The notes below the pieces were generated by a model, which made no database searches, was not told the DNA's origin, and saw only the letters and a list, made by a program, of their open reading frames with translations. From Diadophis punctatus similis (lineage: Eukaryota; Chordata; Lepidosauria; Squamata; Dipsadidae), in assembly GCA_023053685.1 (NCBI GenBank), contig JALIGW010000010.1:11173919-11237918 (forward strand): a stretch of DNA of 64,000 nt, given 5' to 3'. The position numbers and the translations under genes are program-made. How positions within the stretch are numbered: position 1 is the stretch's first letter; every line of letters starts with the position of its first letter. Positions 31,290-41,782 of this stretch are shown in pieces.

Positions 31290-33208
31290 GAGGACCCTTT
31301 TTTAAGAATTTGATGATACGGGGCATCTGAGAAAAAACCTCGGGGGTGGAGATGAGTTCAAGCGAGAGCCCAGATGACAGGGTCTCTCTAACCCATGCGT
31401 CGTTGGTGATTTCCTCCCATTGACTTGCAAAGAGTGCCAGGCGACCTCCTATGGGAGGAACAGCCAGAGGTTTACTTGTTCTGGCTGAAAGGGTGACCAC
31501 CGGTCCCTCTAAAGAGCCATTTGGACTGGTTGCCCCGGAAGGGCCAGTCAGAGGAGAATCTCTGCCGAGCACAATACTGCCCCTGGGTTTTCCCCTGGTA
31601 ATGACCCTGATTGTGACCCTGATACCTATTGTATGCCTGGAAGGACCCCCTGGAAGTCCTCCTGTGGAAAGAGGCAGCACGGAAGGTGGCTTTCCAGCCG
31701 CCGGAGGGGAGGACCTTACACTTGTCCTTTGTCTCCACCAGAATGGGGTTCAGGGCCTCACCAAAGAGAGACTTTCCGGTGATAGGGGCAGTCGCTAGCC
31801 TCCATTTGAACCGAGCTTCAGCAGACCAGGTGTGCAGCCAAGTCATGCGGCGTGCCACCACAGCAGCCCCTATTGACCTAGCCGCAAATCGGGCGGACTG
31901 TAAGGTGGCGTCTGACACAAATTGGGTGGCCGCCAGGAGCTTTTTGAGGTCCTTGTGCGCCCTGACGTCCGATGGCTGCAGGTGGGCCTGGAGAGTGGGG
32001 AGTCACTTCAGGGACACTCGACCGAAGAAGGAAGCCATTGTTGAAGCCTTCAGGGCCCAGGTTGCCGACTGATGTGCCTTCTGGAGTGCTGATTCCATCC
32101 TGCGATCCTCTGGTCGGAGAAGCTCATTGGACTCCCCGGGCATCTGTGCATTCGTGAAGAGCTCCAGGACTGGATCGTCCACTGGAGGCACCGGCAGGTG
32201 TTTAGCGAAGGCAGCATCTACATTGAAAAATTTCTTGTCTAAAGTGTTAGGCAGAGGACCGGCAGCAGGGGATTGCCATTGCTTTAATATGGCCTCTATA
32301 AACAAATTAGGGGATTTGACCACCTCCGTAGACGAGGCAGCAGTCTCGAAGAGGGGGTCTACCTCAGAGGCAGTTTGTGAGTCCCCAGTGGGGCAAAGCA
32401 AGTTAGCTGTGATGTGGGCCTTGTGAAGGAGGGATCTAAAGAGGGCCGGCTGAAAGAGTCCGGCGGAGACCTGCAGCTCTGGAGCTAGGCCCTCATCCTC
32501 GGACATGTCAAGTTCAGGGTGATCCTCCTCCACCATGTCCACCTGCCCTTGGTCTTCCAAGAGGTCCTCCATGTACGCAGGAGATATATCTGCCTCACCA
32601 TCCCCTTCCCAAAATTCAGGATAAGTTGGTTCCGTAGCCTGTGGGGCTTGAGTGGGCATGAGGGGACTACAGTCTTGAGGTGGTACATGACCCATCATAG
32701 CTCTAATGCCGGCCTCAATGCCCAGCCTAATGGCCTCATTGATCTTGTCCTGAACCTCCCTAGACTGAAGAGGGTCTGGACTAGGCCCTGTGACCCTGGC
32801 CCCCTGTTTGTCCCCAGACACCCGTGTGGCAGATTGTGAGGCCCAAACATCAGTCTCCTGCAGACGAAAATCCACATTGTTCAGGGACACAGAATCAGAA
32901 TGACTGGCTGGACATTGGTCCTGCTCTTGGGTGTGGGGCTGAGGGATCCCTGAAGGTCTTGAATGGGACCCTGGAGCTGGGTGTGTCTGTTGGGATTTGC
33001 CCAGCTTGTTATGGGACTTGTCCCCAGCCTGGGAGGTCTGTCTAGGCTTGTCCCCCTTAGACTTGGCTATTGTCGGGGACTGTGGCCTAAGGGGGGAATG
33101 ATCCCTGGGATTAGAGGGAGAGTCTCCCCTAGCCCCCTCCATTTCCTCCAGGGTAGGTTTTGATGCCTTAGATTTGGCCTTGCTGGATCTCTGGCTTTTG
33201 TCAGCCAT
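31290..33208 (-). pseudogene. gag: DIRS gag-like protein
   Basis: Starts at an ATG at 33208 (MADKSQRSSKAKSKASK), giving a basic, Ser/Pro-rich N terminus, then an acidic stretch (EDQGQVDMVEEDHPELDMSED). It continues to NLFIEAILKQW and PVPPVDDPVLELFTNAQMPGE, sequence typical of DIRS ORF1, and is open to about 32003. The C-terminal part continues in other frames at 31918-31472 and 31680-31282 with KSLFGEALNPIL and SRGSFQAYNRYQGHNQG. It probably packages element RNA. It has two or more frameshifts near 32000 and 31480-31680. Confidence 0.75.
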
Positions 33209-33514
33209 TGCAGTTTAGGCTAGATAAATGAGGGGCGGGCCTGAAGAGGAAATGGCAAGGCAAGCAGAAAAAATAATTGAAAAATTGCAAGTGGGCGGTC
33301 CCTGAATTTCAAAATGGCGGCCACCCATGAGGCACTCTCAAAATGGCCACCTGTCCCCTGAGGTGAAGAGCTGTTGGGCTCAGCACAGAGAGAAAAAGGA
33401 AAGAAAACGTAAGTTCCTATGCCCTTTCTAAATAGGCTGGCTAGGTAGGTACAAAGCTAAAATGGGGCAACCCCTCATCAAGCAGCTCAAGGCAAAGCAC
33501 AGGAAACAGTCAGA

Positions 33515-33662
33515 AAGGCAGCTCGCGGCTCGGGCGGCACAAAAAATAGTTCAAAAAGGCAGCTCGCGGCTCAGGCAACACAAAAATAGTCCAAAGAGGC
33601 AGCTCGCGGCTCGGGCAACACAAAAATAGTTCAAAGAGGCAGCTCGCAGCTCGGGCGGCACA
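33515..33662 (-). repeat. Minisatellite of about 41 bp, about four copies
   Basis: Units contain GGCAGCTCGCGGCTCGGGC followed by GGCACAAAAAATAGTTCAAA, slightly diverged from each other. The array lies upstream of the DIRS gag, in what would be its 5' leader. The stretch 33209-33514 between gag and the array is non-coding leader. Confidence 0.85.
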
Positions 33663-33675
33663 GAACAGGCAGAGT

Positions 33676-34242
33676 CTTGTCCTGCCCTCTGGTGCTTTGA
33701 AGAATAATTTTACCCCCTCTTCTTTATGTAATCCCCTCAAATACTGGAATTCTGCTTTGATGTCACCCTTAATTCTTCTTTTCTTTAGACAAATCCAAAA
33801 CCTGCAGCTGTTCTATGGTTTAATCTCCAGGCCTTTGATATTCACAGTTGTTCTTTTCTGAACTTTTCCCAAAGTCTCAACATATTTTTTGTAGTATAGT
33901 GACCAAAATTGGTTTCAATATTCCAGGTGTGGTCTTACTAGGGTTTTATAAAGCGGCACTAATATTTCACCTGATCTTGATTCTCTGCCTCTGTTTATAC
34001 AACGCAGGATTGTATTAGCTTTTTTGGTGGCTGCTGCACACTGCTGGCTCATATTCAAGTGATCATCCATTAGGACTCCAAGTTCCCTCTCATAGTTACT
34101 GTTTTTCAGCCAGGCCTCACCTAATCTGTACTTATACCTTATACCTTTGATTTTCCCCTGCCTAAATGTAAAACTTTGCTTTTTTTCCACATTAAAATTT
34201 TCTTGGATAGGGCCCATTGCTCAAGTTTGTCAAGATCTTTTT
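33676..34242 (-). mobile_element. Old CR1 fragment (ORF2 C-terminus)
   Basis: The - strand encodes a degenerate CR1 RT tail: ELGVLMDDHLNMSQQCAAATK, SGEILVPLYKTLVRPHLEY and, after stops, FQYLRGLHKEEGVKLFFKAPEG. It is much more diverged from CR1-1 and CR1-2 than they are from each other. It is truncated at both ends, by DIRS sequence on the left and by the Gypsy C LTR (TGTTAGG) at 34243. Confidence 0.88.
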
Positions 34243-34269
34243 TGTTAGGTTTGGATGAAGAATGGAGTC

Positions 34270-34446
34270 TGTCAGATCCCTAACATGATACTGCCATTCA
34301 AATGTAGGGAGGGGGGAACATGGGGATAAGCTGTATTTTATAACCTTTATCTTGGCACCTAGGCATCCTGGAGTATTCTCATTTTTGTGGAATGAGGGCC
34401 ATGTGGATTGCTTCAGTTTGCTAGAAGCAGAGGATGACTCCTAAGA
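34270..34446 (+). repeat. Gypsy B 5' LTR, truncated
   Basis: First roughly 177 bp of the LTR, aligned to 37760-37930. The remaining part, including the expected transcription start and poly(A) signal, is deleted. Confidence 0.88.
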
Positions 34447-34474
34447 CTGTTTAAACCCAGTCAGGACAGAGAAG

Positions 34475-35960
34475 TAAAACTCTGCTTTTCTAGACTCGGA
34501 ATTCACCCGTTGCCTAATAAGTTCCACTTTAGTAGGAAAACTGGGAATAAACTTAAGAAGGCTAAGAAACCCGATCGCATTTTGCCAATTAGATGGATCA
34601 ATATCTGGGGGGACCTGCCATGTTTGCCACTGAGCCCCTACAAATAACTATGGAAAATCACAAAGAGACACTGACATTTGTGGTGGCACCTGGCATGGAA
34701 TGGCCATTAGTGTTGGGCTTAGCATGGTTGAAAAAGTGGAATCCTAAAATTAACTGGAAACAAGGGTCGATCAGATTTCAACTACGAGTAACTTTCGCTG
34801 ATGACCAAAAAGGGGACCAGGAAGGGAGACCCGACCATGAGGCAGCAATGCCCGGTTGGAGAATGCCAAATGTGGACATACCAAAGGAGTACAGATACTA
34901 AGCTGAGGTTTTCAGTGAAAAAGCGTCTGATGAACTCCCCCCCCCATGGCGCTACCAACTTCGCAATCAAAATCCTCCCAGGGACCAAGCTCCACAAACC
35001 AAAGATGTATTGTATGTCCCCTAGAGAATTGACAGAATTAAGGGCTTTCATTGACAAAAACCTGAAGAGAGGTTTCATTGAACCAGCATGCCCAAAAATA
35101 GCAGCCCCAGTACTTTTCAGAAAGAAAAAAGATGGCTCTATGAGACTATGTGTAGATTATAGAAATTTGAATACAATCTGCATAGAAAACATGTACCCTC
35201 TTCCCCTTATGAAGGACATGCTAGCACACCTCTCCCAAGGAAAAGTCTTCTCAAAACTAGACCTGAGGGAGGCATATTATCGAATAAAGAATAAGGGAGG
35301 GAGACAAAAATGGCTTTTAACACACCACTTGGTTGCTACCAATTTAAAGTACTTCCTTTTGGATTACAAGGAGCCCCAGCTATATTCATGCAGTTGATAA
35401 ATGAAGTACTCCACGAGCATTTATATAAAGGGGTCCTAGTTTACTTGCATGATATTTTAATTTATACAGATACAAAAGAAGAATATGTAAAATTGCTCAG
35501 GGCAGTCCTAAACAAACTCCGTGCAGCAAAACTCTATGGCAAACTCTCTAAGTGCGAATTCCACCAGGAAAAGATCGACTACCTGGGATATTGCATTTCA
35601 TACCAAGGAATAGAAATGGATCCCCGAAAGGTCCAAGTGGTAATTGACTGGGAAATGCCTCGCGCACACAAGCAACTGCAAAGCTTCCTAGGATTTGCTA
35701 ACTTTTAATGCCAATTTATTCCCTCCTTTGCTCAAATCACCCTTTCCATAACCAACCTCCTAAAGACAAGAGGGAGGGGAAACCAAAATCCAAACAGCCA
35801 TTGAACTGGTCAATGGAATGCCAAGTGGCATTTGAAAAACTCAAGTGGCTTTTTTCGGCTGAACCAATTCTAAAGCACCCGGATACAGAAAGACCATTTG
35901 TAATACAAGCAGATGCCAGTGACGTGGCAATAGGAGCTATTCTACTACAAACAAATGAGT
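34475..35960 (+). pseudogene. pol: Gypsy B protease and reverse transcriptase
   Basis: The protease starts with SAFLDSEFTRCLIS, then after a shift VVAPGMEWPLVLGLAWLKK. The RT has FIDKNLKRGFIEPACPKIA, KKDGSMRLCVDYRNLNT, KLDLREAYYRIKN and, after a shift at about 35310, LPFGLQGAPAIFMQ. The catalytic box reads YLHD at 35442-35453 where Gypsy A and D have YLDD, so a catalytic Asp is lost. A TAA follows FLGFANF (35706). RNase H begins in the frame 35708-35962 (IQADASDVAIGAILLQ), which ends at a TAG. Confidence 0.92.
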
Positions 35961-37190
35961 AGGGACAGCTGCAACCCTATGCCTGCACATCCAAAAAACT
36001 AACAGACACTGAACAAAGGTGGGCCATCTGGGAAAAGGAAGCTTATGCAGTCCGCTGGGCACTTCTTACATGGAGACAATTTTTAGAGGGAAGTAAGACC
36101 CTTTCGAAGTCTGGGCTGATCACAAAAACTTGGAAGCCCTAAAAACCCCAAGAAAACTTTCGCCAAAACAAGTCAGATGGGCTCAATATTTCAAGTGGTT
36201 TGATTTTACCCTTAAGTATCTCCCTGGGGGGGGGGAACTTCCTAGCATGCCCTATCAAGGAAGCCTCAATACAACAGCGCAAAACCCAAAGTGATCAGAC
36301 TGCTCCTCCAAGTTAGCCAAGTAGCAGCTAAATTGCAATAAATTAGATTGTAGCACTAATTTAAGTAGCACTAGATTGCAATAAAAAAGAGAGAACTGCT
36401 GATAAAAAAACCGCCCAAGCATTTAAACAAGCTTTAAACACTGATGAGTGGTTCCTAAACCACAAAAACCTCTGTCTCATCGAAGATGACTTAGCATGGG
36501 TGGAAGGAAAATTATACGTACCAGCCAGCCAAAGACTGCCCCTTATGAAAAGCTGCCATGACTCTAAATTGGCTGGTCATTTTGGATTTGTCAAAACATC
36601 GCACCTCATTAAAAGACAATTCTGGTGGCCACCACTGAAAAGGGATATCAAAAACTATGTGGTTAGCTGCCCCATTTGCGCTGCAGCAAAAAGACGGCAA
36701 GGGAAAATCCCAGGACTTTTGCAAACAGTAGCTGAACCTTCAGCACCCTGGAGAGAGATCTCTATGGACATTATTGTAGAATTGCCAGAAAGTGCAGGGA
36801 ACACTGTTATCTGGGTTGTAACAGACCTATTTTCTAAACAAGCTCATTTTATTCCTTGTCAAAAGATCCCAATAGCCAAAAGCTTAGCAAAATTGTTCCT
36901 TATACACATTTATGGATTGCATGGAGTTCCACAAAGAATTATTTATGACAGGAGGGTCCAATTCACCTCAAAAGTTTTGAGGGTGTTCCTAGCACTACTT
37001 GGTACCGCCCAAGGCTTAAGCTCTTCACATCATCCGATGACTAATGGAGGCTGTGAAAAAACGAATGGGGTGTTCGAACAATATTTAAGATGTTTTATTA
37101 ATTATCAACAAGATAACTGGACTGAGCTATTACCTTTTGCAGAAGTAGCATACAACAACTCAGTACATTCTAGCACAGGATACACACCTT
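35961..37190 (+). pseudogene. pol: Gypsy B RNase H end and integrase
   Basis: RNase H continues with TEQRWAIWEKEAYAVRWALL and HKNLEALKTPRKL; a duplication-like patch (AATTAGATTG.AGCAC, 36330-36380) and shifts follow. From 36500 the integrase is open for about 230 codons: HDSKLAGHFGF and CPICAAAKRR (zinc region), MDIIVELPESAGN, IIYDRRVQFTS and GGCEKTNGVFEQ for D, D, E, then LPFAEVAYNNSVHSSTGYTPF. A TAG at 37193 ends it. Confidence 0.9.
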
Positions 37191-37222
37191 TTTAGGTAGA
37201 TACAGGCCAAGATTTCACCCCC

Positions 37223-37686
37223 ATGCCAGAACTATCAACGGAAACACCCACCATCCCCTCCCTGAAGAAATGGATGGAAACCCTACAAAACAAAATTCTT
37301 CAAACACTACAACCCTCAAAGAAATTAGGCCCAAAGTTCGGGGGGCCATTCCCAATCACTAGAATCATCAACCCAGTGACAATAGAATTATCAATCCCCA
37401 AAACACTCAGACAAGTGCACCCAGTTTTTCACATTAGCCTACTAAAAAGAGAAGTCACATCCTCACCCAAGAACCTGCACCATCTACACCCATAATGGTT
37501 GAAGGTGAACAACACTTTGAAATCAAGGACATCCTTGATTCTGGAAGCCATCGAGGAAAAACCCAATACCTAGTTGCATGGAAACACTTACCCCCTTTCC
37601 AAAATGAGTGGGTGGACAAGAAACATGTCATTGCCCCCACACTCTTAAAGAAATTCCATACCAAATACTCTCACAAACCCTGCTAA
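37223..37686 (+). pseudogene. pol: Gypsy B integrase C-terminus and chromodomain
   Basis: KKLGPKFGGPFPITRIINP and LRQVHPVFHISLLKREV precede a frameshift at about 37495, then the chromodomain HFEIKDILDSGSHRGKTQYL, VAWKHLPPFQNEWV ending at a TAA at 37686. About 90 bp of the basic segment equivalent to 19270-19360 of Gypsy A is missing between KKWMETLQN and TLQPSKK. Confidence 0.9.
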
Positions 37687-37759
37687 CATACTATAATGAA
37701 TCTTTTTCTTTTATTTATCTCTTACAGGTAGACTTATCTTTCTTCTAAGGAGGGCGGCA

Positions 37760-38187
37760 TGTCAGATCCCTAAAGTATTACTGCCATTCAAATGGAGGGA
37801 GGGGGGAACATGGGGATAAGTTGTATTTTATAACCTTTATCCTGGTGCCTAGGCACCCTGGAGTATTCTCACTTTTTGTGGAATGAGGGCCATGTGGATT
37901 GCTTCAGTTTGCTAGAAGCGGAAGAAGACCCTGGGAATGGCTCCTTATCTGTTTCTCGGGAAATGCTTTACAATAACATCTTCATATCTGCAGATTGGCT
38001 AAATCCACATCAGACTGGAGGGAGGGATTCTAAAGACCTATTTCTAACTGTATAGTATCAGAGGGAATTTAGAATCTGCTTGGCCTTTGTTCTGCTATCA
38101 CTTCTTCTCAATAAAAGATTCATTTTGAAATATCAAGTTTCAAGAGTCTACACTTTCTTGGGAAAGACGGAGAGGCAGGGCCTTACA
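37760..38187 (+). repeat. Gypsy B 3' LTR
   Basis: 428 bp, TG...CA, preceded by a polypurine tract (AAGGAGGGCGGCA). It contains AATAAA at about 38110. Its first 170 bp align with 34270-34446. It shares its ends and length, but only partial sequence, with the Gypsy A LTRs. Confidence 0.92.
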
Positions 38188-38192
38188 GAATC

Positions 38193-38420
38193 AAAACCGA
38201 TCAAGTAACAAACTTTATTCAGTCATCAAATCAGCTACAGTATAATAACTACTGAACTGGCTGCAGGCTGGCAGAGTTCTTTATAGAGAGCTGTCACCCA
38301 TTAGCCAATGAGTTTAAACTATTTGCCCATGCTACTGTTAACCAATAGATTTAAACTATTTCCCCGTGCATAGCGCAGACCGGAGTGAAACCTTCCGCCC
38401 GCTTACATGCATACACAACA
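38193..38420 (-). repeat. Gypsy C 3' LTR, main part
   Basis: On the - strand it starts TGTTGTGTATGCATG at 38420 and contains ATTGGCTAAT (CCAAT type), CTATAAAGA (TATA type, near 38285) and AATAAA (near 38210), so it has complete promoter and poly(A) elements. It is preceded by a purine tract GGTGGAGAGGAG. The last 27 bases are at 34243-34269. Confidence 0.78.
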
Positions 38421-39700
38421 CTCCTCTCCACCAAGCTAGAACCTTCGGTCCCCAGGCCTTACGCTACAGGCGTAGTCTTCTAGGTAAGCTGGTCATTGGC
38501 GAATATGTGTTGACTTGCGGTTCTCCCCTATTCTTGGTGAATTCTCATGAGTCGCCCTCATTTGCGAAGAGTCACCAATGGGAGCAGATGGGTTGTTGGA
38601 GTCCTCCTGTGGAGTCACCTGGGCGGGGGCTTCCTCCAAAGCCGATCTCAGCAGTGGCAGGGCATCAACAGCAGGTGTCTTGCTCGTTGTGGGACTCCAC
38701 CCCAAAGGTAATGGTGCTCAGCTCTCTTGCTCGACCCGTCCTTTGGCATTGTATTGTGGAGTTGTCTCTTCTGGTCTGCTGTGGTTGGTGGTTCCCAGGT
38801 GGCTCCGGAGCTGGTCGATGTGCCGGCACCACACCCAGCCGTCTTCTAGCTCCACGCGATAGGAGCGGGGGCCAGTTACTTTCATGACTTGGGCCGGCAA
38901 CCTGGTGAGGCAGCCCATGTAGTTTCGGGCGTATACCCAGTCGCCTTCGGGTAAAGGTTCGGGCTTGGTTGTGCCCATCACTGGGCGCTTCTGTTGAGTA
39001 GTCAGGTTGCACTCTGTCCAGGTTGGTCTGCAAGTGGCGGCCCATGAGAAGCTCTGCTGGGCTCCAGTTGGTTGTGGCATTGGGTGTGATGTGTTGCATT
39101 AGCAGGTATCTAGTGATTTTCTCCTGCCAGTCCCCTGGGCCCATTCGGGCCAGTGCCTCTTTCATGGTGCACACCATTCTCTCTGCTTGTCCATTGCTGG
39201 AGGGGTGGAACTCTGCAATGAGGGCATGGCATTTTCCATGGCTTGCCAGGAACAGTTCAAATGGGGTGGCAGTGAATTGTTGGCCATTATCCGACACTAA
39301 AACGTCTGGTAGCCCATGGGTCACAAATATTCTGATAATGGCATATGTCATGGTGGATTTCATCAGCGCCACCTCTAGCCACTTAGAATATATGTCAACC
39401 ATGACTAGGAAATTTTGCCTGCGGACCAGCACCGCAAAGTCAATGTGCACCCGGGACAATGGTGTCTTTGGTGTCTCCCATTCCTGTGGCAGTACTGCTG
39501 GGGGTGCTGAACTTGATTCCTGGCATGGCTGGCATGATGCTGCCCATTCTGTGATGTCCCTATCCAGATTGGGCCACTACATGTAGCTGTGGGCCAGTGC
39601 CTTCATCTTTGCGATTCCGGGGTGGCCTTCATGCAATGTCTCTAACAGGGGCTTCCTTAGTTTCGGGGGAATCACTACTCAGTTTCCTCACAGTAAGCAA
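38421..39700 (-). pseudogene. pol: Gypsy C integrase
   Basis: The core from about 39459 reads VHIDFAVLVRRQNFLVMVD, FVTHGLPDVLVSDNGQQFTA and EFHPSSNGQAERMVCTMKEA, which keeps D, D and E of the DDE triad, then NWSPAELLMGRHLQT. After a shift near 38990 the tail continues with GDWVYARNYMGCLTRLPAQV and WVWCRHIDQLRSHLG. The zinc region upstream (about 39700-39500) is degraded. 38421-38660 is C-terminal/3' untranslated sequence. No chromodomain is present. Confidence 0.85.
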
Positions 39701-41070
39701 CCTTTTTGGACAGTTCATGTTGCCTGGTGTAATACAGCTTGAGCTCTGTGTTTACTAGCTCCATGGGCCATCCCCTCCACACCCAGTTTAGTACCTGTGT
39801 GATTGTTTGGTCTCTCTTGGAGTGATTCGCTACTTCGGTGGCTGTAATAGGTCTGGATGGCAACATCTCGATCAGTAACACCTCTGATGCTGGGGCCAGG
39901 TCTTCTATGGTGATTGGAAGTGGGCATTGGCTGAGTGCATCAGCATGGCTTAACAGTGTGCTGAGTTGATGTGTAAGACAGTAATTATAGGCGGTCAGGA
40001 AAACTGTCCAGCACATCATTCAAGGGGACAGGACCTGCGGCATCTGTCGGTCCCCTGTGATTAGGCCCAGTAGTGGCTTGTGGTCCATTACTAGTTCGAA
40101 TGGGGGCCCATAAACATATTCGTGGAACCTCTTGACCCCAGCGACTGCAGCCAGTGCTTCTTTGTCGAGTTGGCTGTAGTTCCTTTCTGCTGAAGATAGC
40201 GTTCTGGAGAAGAATGCTATTGGAGCTTCATGACCGTCTGGGAAATAGTGGCTCAGGACAGCTCCGACCCCAAAGGATGACGCCTCGTAAGTCAGGACTA
40301 GTGGCAGGTTCTCATTGTATTGGATGAGAATATTGTCCAAAGAGATTAAGTTTTTAACTCAGACGAATACTGCCTATTCTTTCTGGCCCCAGGTCCATGC
40401 CGCCTTCTTGTCTAACAGATGATGAAGGGGTTTTGCAACAGACTCTTTATGCCACAGGGACACACTGTAAAGATTAAGGAGCCCCAGAAATGCTTGGAGT
40501 TCTGTCTTGTTTTTTGGCACCAGCGCTGCGCTAATTGCCCTTGTTTTCTCCTCGGTGGGGTGCAATCCAGAGGCATCAATTAGGTATCCCAGGAATTCAA
40601 CTTGTCAATACCTATCTTGCACTTCTTCCTTTTGACTTTAAGACTGACTTCCTGGAACCGTAGTCGGTCGAGCAGTTTGGGTTTGTTCGTGGCTGACACT
40701 AGTACATCATCAAAATATGGGACAACCCCTAGGATGCTGTGTAATAGGCGCTCAATCAAACTTTGGAAAAGCCCTGGGGCCATGCTTACCCCAAACTGTA
40801 GCCGGCGGCATCAGAAAGCTCCCTGGTGCATTACGATTGTCTGGGCCTCAGCTGTGGCATCATCCACGGGGAGCTGTTGGTAGGCTTGGGCAAGGTCTAG
40901 CTTGGCAAAGATCTTACCCTCGCCTAGGGAATGCAGTAGGTGTTGCACCACGGGTACCGGATATGCGCTTTGTTGTAAGGCTTTATTGAGGGTGCATTTA
41001 TAGTCTGTGCATATCCACACTGAGCCATCTGGCTTGACCGGTGTGACTATTGGGGTCTCCCATTTTGCCT
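39701..41070 (-). pseudogene. pol: Gypsy C reverse transcriptase and RNase H
   Basis: The RT starts abruptly at TPIVTPVKPDGSVWICTDYK (about 41050), then GKIFAKLDLAQAYQQLPVDD; the catalytic box reads VPYFDDVLVSA at about 40715 (FDD). After more shifts come AFLGLLNLYS, then RNase H with NLPLVLTYEASSFGVGAVLS, NYSQLDKEALAAVAGVKRFH and PFELVMDHKPLLGL. The connection region runs to about 39700. It has five or more frameshifts or stops, so it is the oldest-looking Gypsy pol here. Confidence 0.87.
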
Positions 41071-41597
41071 GAAAGAAAAAAGGTTCACCTGTAAAAGACA
41101 TAAACACAATCAATTATAATATATTAACAAGGTTTGTTAGGGTATTTGGAATGAAATCTTCTCAGTAAGGTGAGGGCTTTAATATGTTGTTTAGCAACCC
41201 ACTCGTTCTGTGATGAAGGCAAATGTTTCCAAGCAACCAGATACTGGGTTTTCCCTCTGTGGATCAGAGAATCAAGAATTTCCTTGATTTCAAAGTGTTG
41301 TTCTCCTTCTATCATGATTGGGACAGGTGGTGCAGATACAGGCGGTCTGAGTGACGAGGTTACCTCTCTCTTGAGTAAACTAATGTGAAACACTGGATGG
41401 ACTTGTCTAAGTGTTTTTGGAAGGAATAATTCAACTGCTACTGGATTGATGATCCTAATAATAGGGAAATGTCCAATGAAATTTGGCCCTAATTTTTTGG
41501 ATGGTTGTAACGATTTCAGGAATTTTGTAGATAAGTATACTCTATCCCCAACATGGAAAGGTTTGGGCTCGATTCTTTTCTTGTCAGCTTGAATTTT
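41071..41597 (-). pseudogene. pol: Gypsy D integrase C-terminus and chromodomain
   Basis: From right to left: PFHVGDRVYLSTKFLKSLQ, KLGPNFIGHFPIIRIINPVA, VFHISLLKREVTSSL, then the chromodomain HFEIKEILDSLIHRGKTQYL, VAWKHLPSSQNEWV, ending at a TAA near 41124. It is well conserved with Gypsy A and may be uninterrupted within this piece. 41071-41123 is 3' untranslated sequence. Confidence 0.9.
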
Positions 41598-41782
41598 TTT
41601 TTATTTTTTTAATATAATTTTATTGAATTTTTTAAAATAATAAGAAAACAAACAAAACAAAGACATATATACGTATTCACATTTTACATTTCTGTGTCAT
41701 CGGACTAAGATCTCTAAGCATTTATATAAATCTATTTTGTTTTTGTTTTACAATACTGTTAATATTTACACTTTTTATAACA

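Larger units (their letters stand above)
25202..33675 (-). mobile_element. DIRS-type tyrosine-recombinase retrotransposon, interrupted
   Basis: The - strand order is gag (33208 to about 31300), RT/RNase H (31289-29721), tyrosine recombinase (26203-25347), then a palindromic end (25238-25325). A tyrosine recombinase in place of integrase, no LTR pair and no target duplication define the DIRS group, which inserts via a circular intermediate. An L2 fragment with L2-c inside it splits the body at 26209-29715; TSD-like CAGAT occurs on both sides. The right end is vague; no inverted terminal copy was found before the CR1 at 33676. Confidence 0.88.
34270..38187 (+). mobile_element. Gypsy B: chromodomain Gypsy, internally deleted
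   Basis: LTR ends TGTCAGATCCC...CCTTACA bound the element, with a 5-bp target duplication GAGTC (34265-34269) and GAATC (38188-38192), one mismatch. A deletion removes the distal 5' LTR, primer site and all of gag, joining LTR sequence at about 34446 to the protease at about 34475. The rest of pol through the chromodomain is present but broken. Same family as Gypsy A and D. Confidence 0.92.
34243..41070 (-). mobile_element. Gypsy C: second Gypsy lineage, 3' part, with split LTR
   Basis: On the - strand RT (41070), RNase H, integrase (39460) and the 3' LTR follow in Gypsy order. The LTR (about 255 bp, TG...CA) reads from 38420 down to 38193 and, across the inserted Gypsy B, from 34269 to 34243, ending CCTAACA. 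Its gag, protease and 5' LTR are missing; at about 41070 it joins Gypsy D. There is no chromodomain and its RT differs clearly from the Gypsy A/B/D family. Confidence 0.82.

Noticed and set aside
31451..32072. Two + strand frames of 115 and 147 codons
   Set aside because: They are antisense to the DIRS gag C-terminal region, whose sense frames carry recognisable gag sequence.
33515..33662. Regular repeats considered as a CRISPR array
   Set aside because: The units are contiguous with no unique spacers, and the surroundings are a eukaryotic retrotransposon.
38366..38887. 173-codon frame on the + strand
   Set aside because: It is antisense to the Gypsy C integrase tail and LTR and has no recognisable domain.
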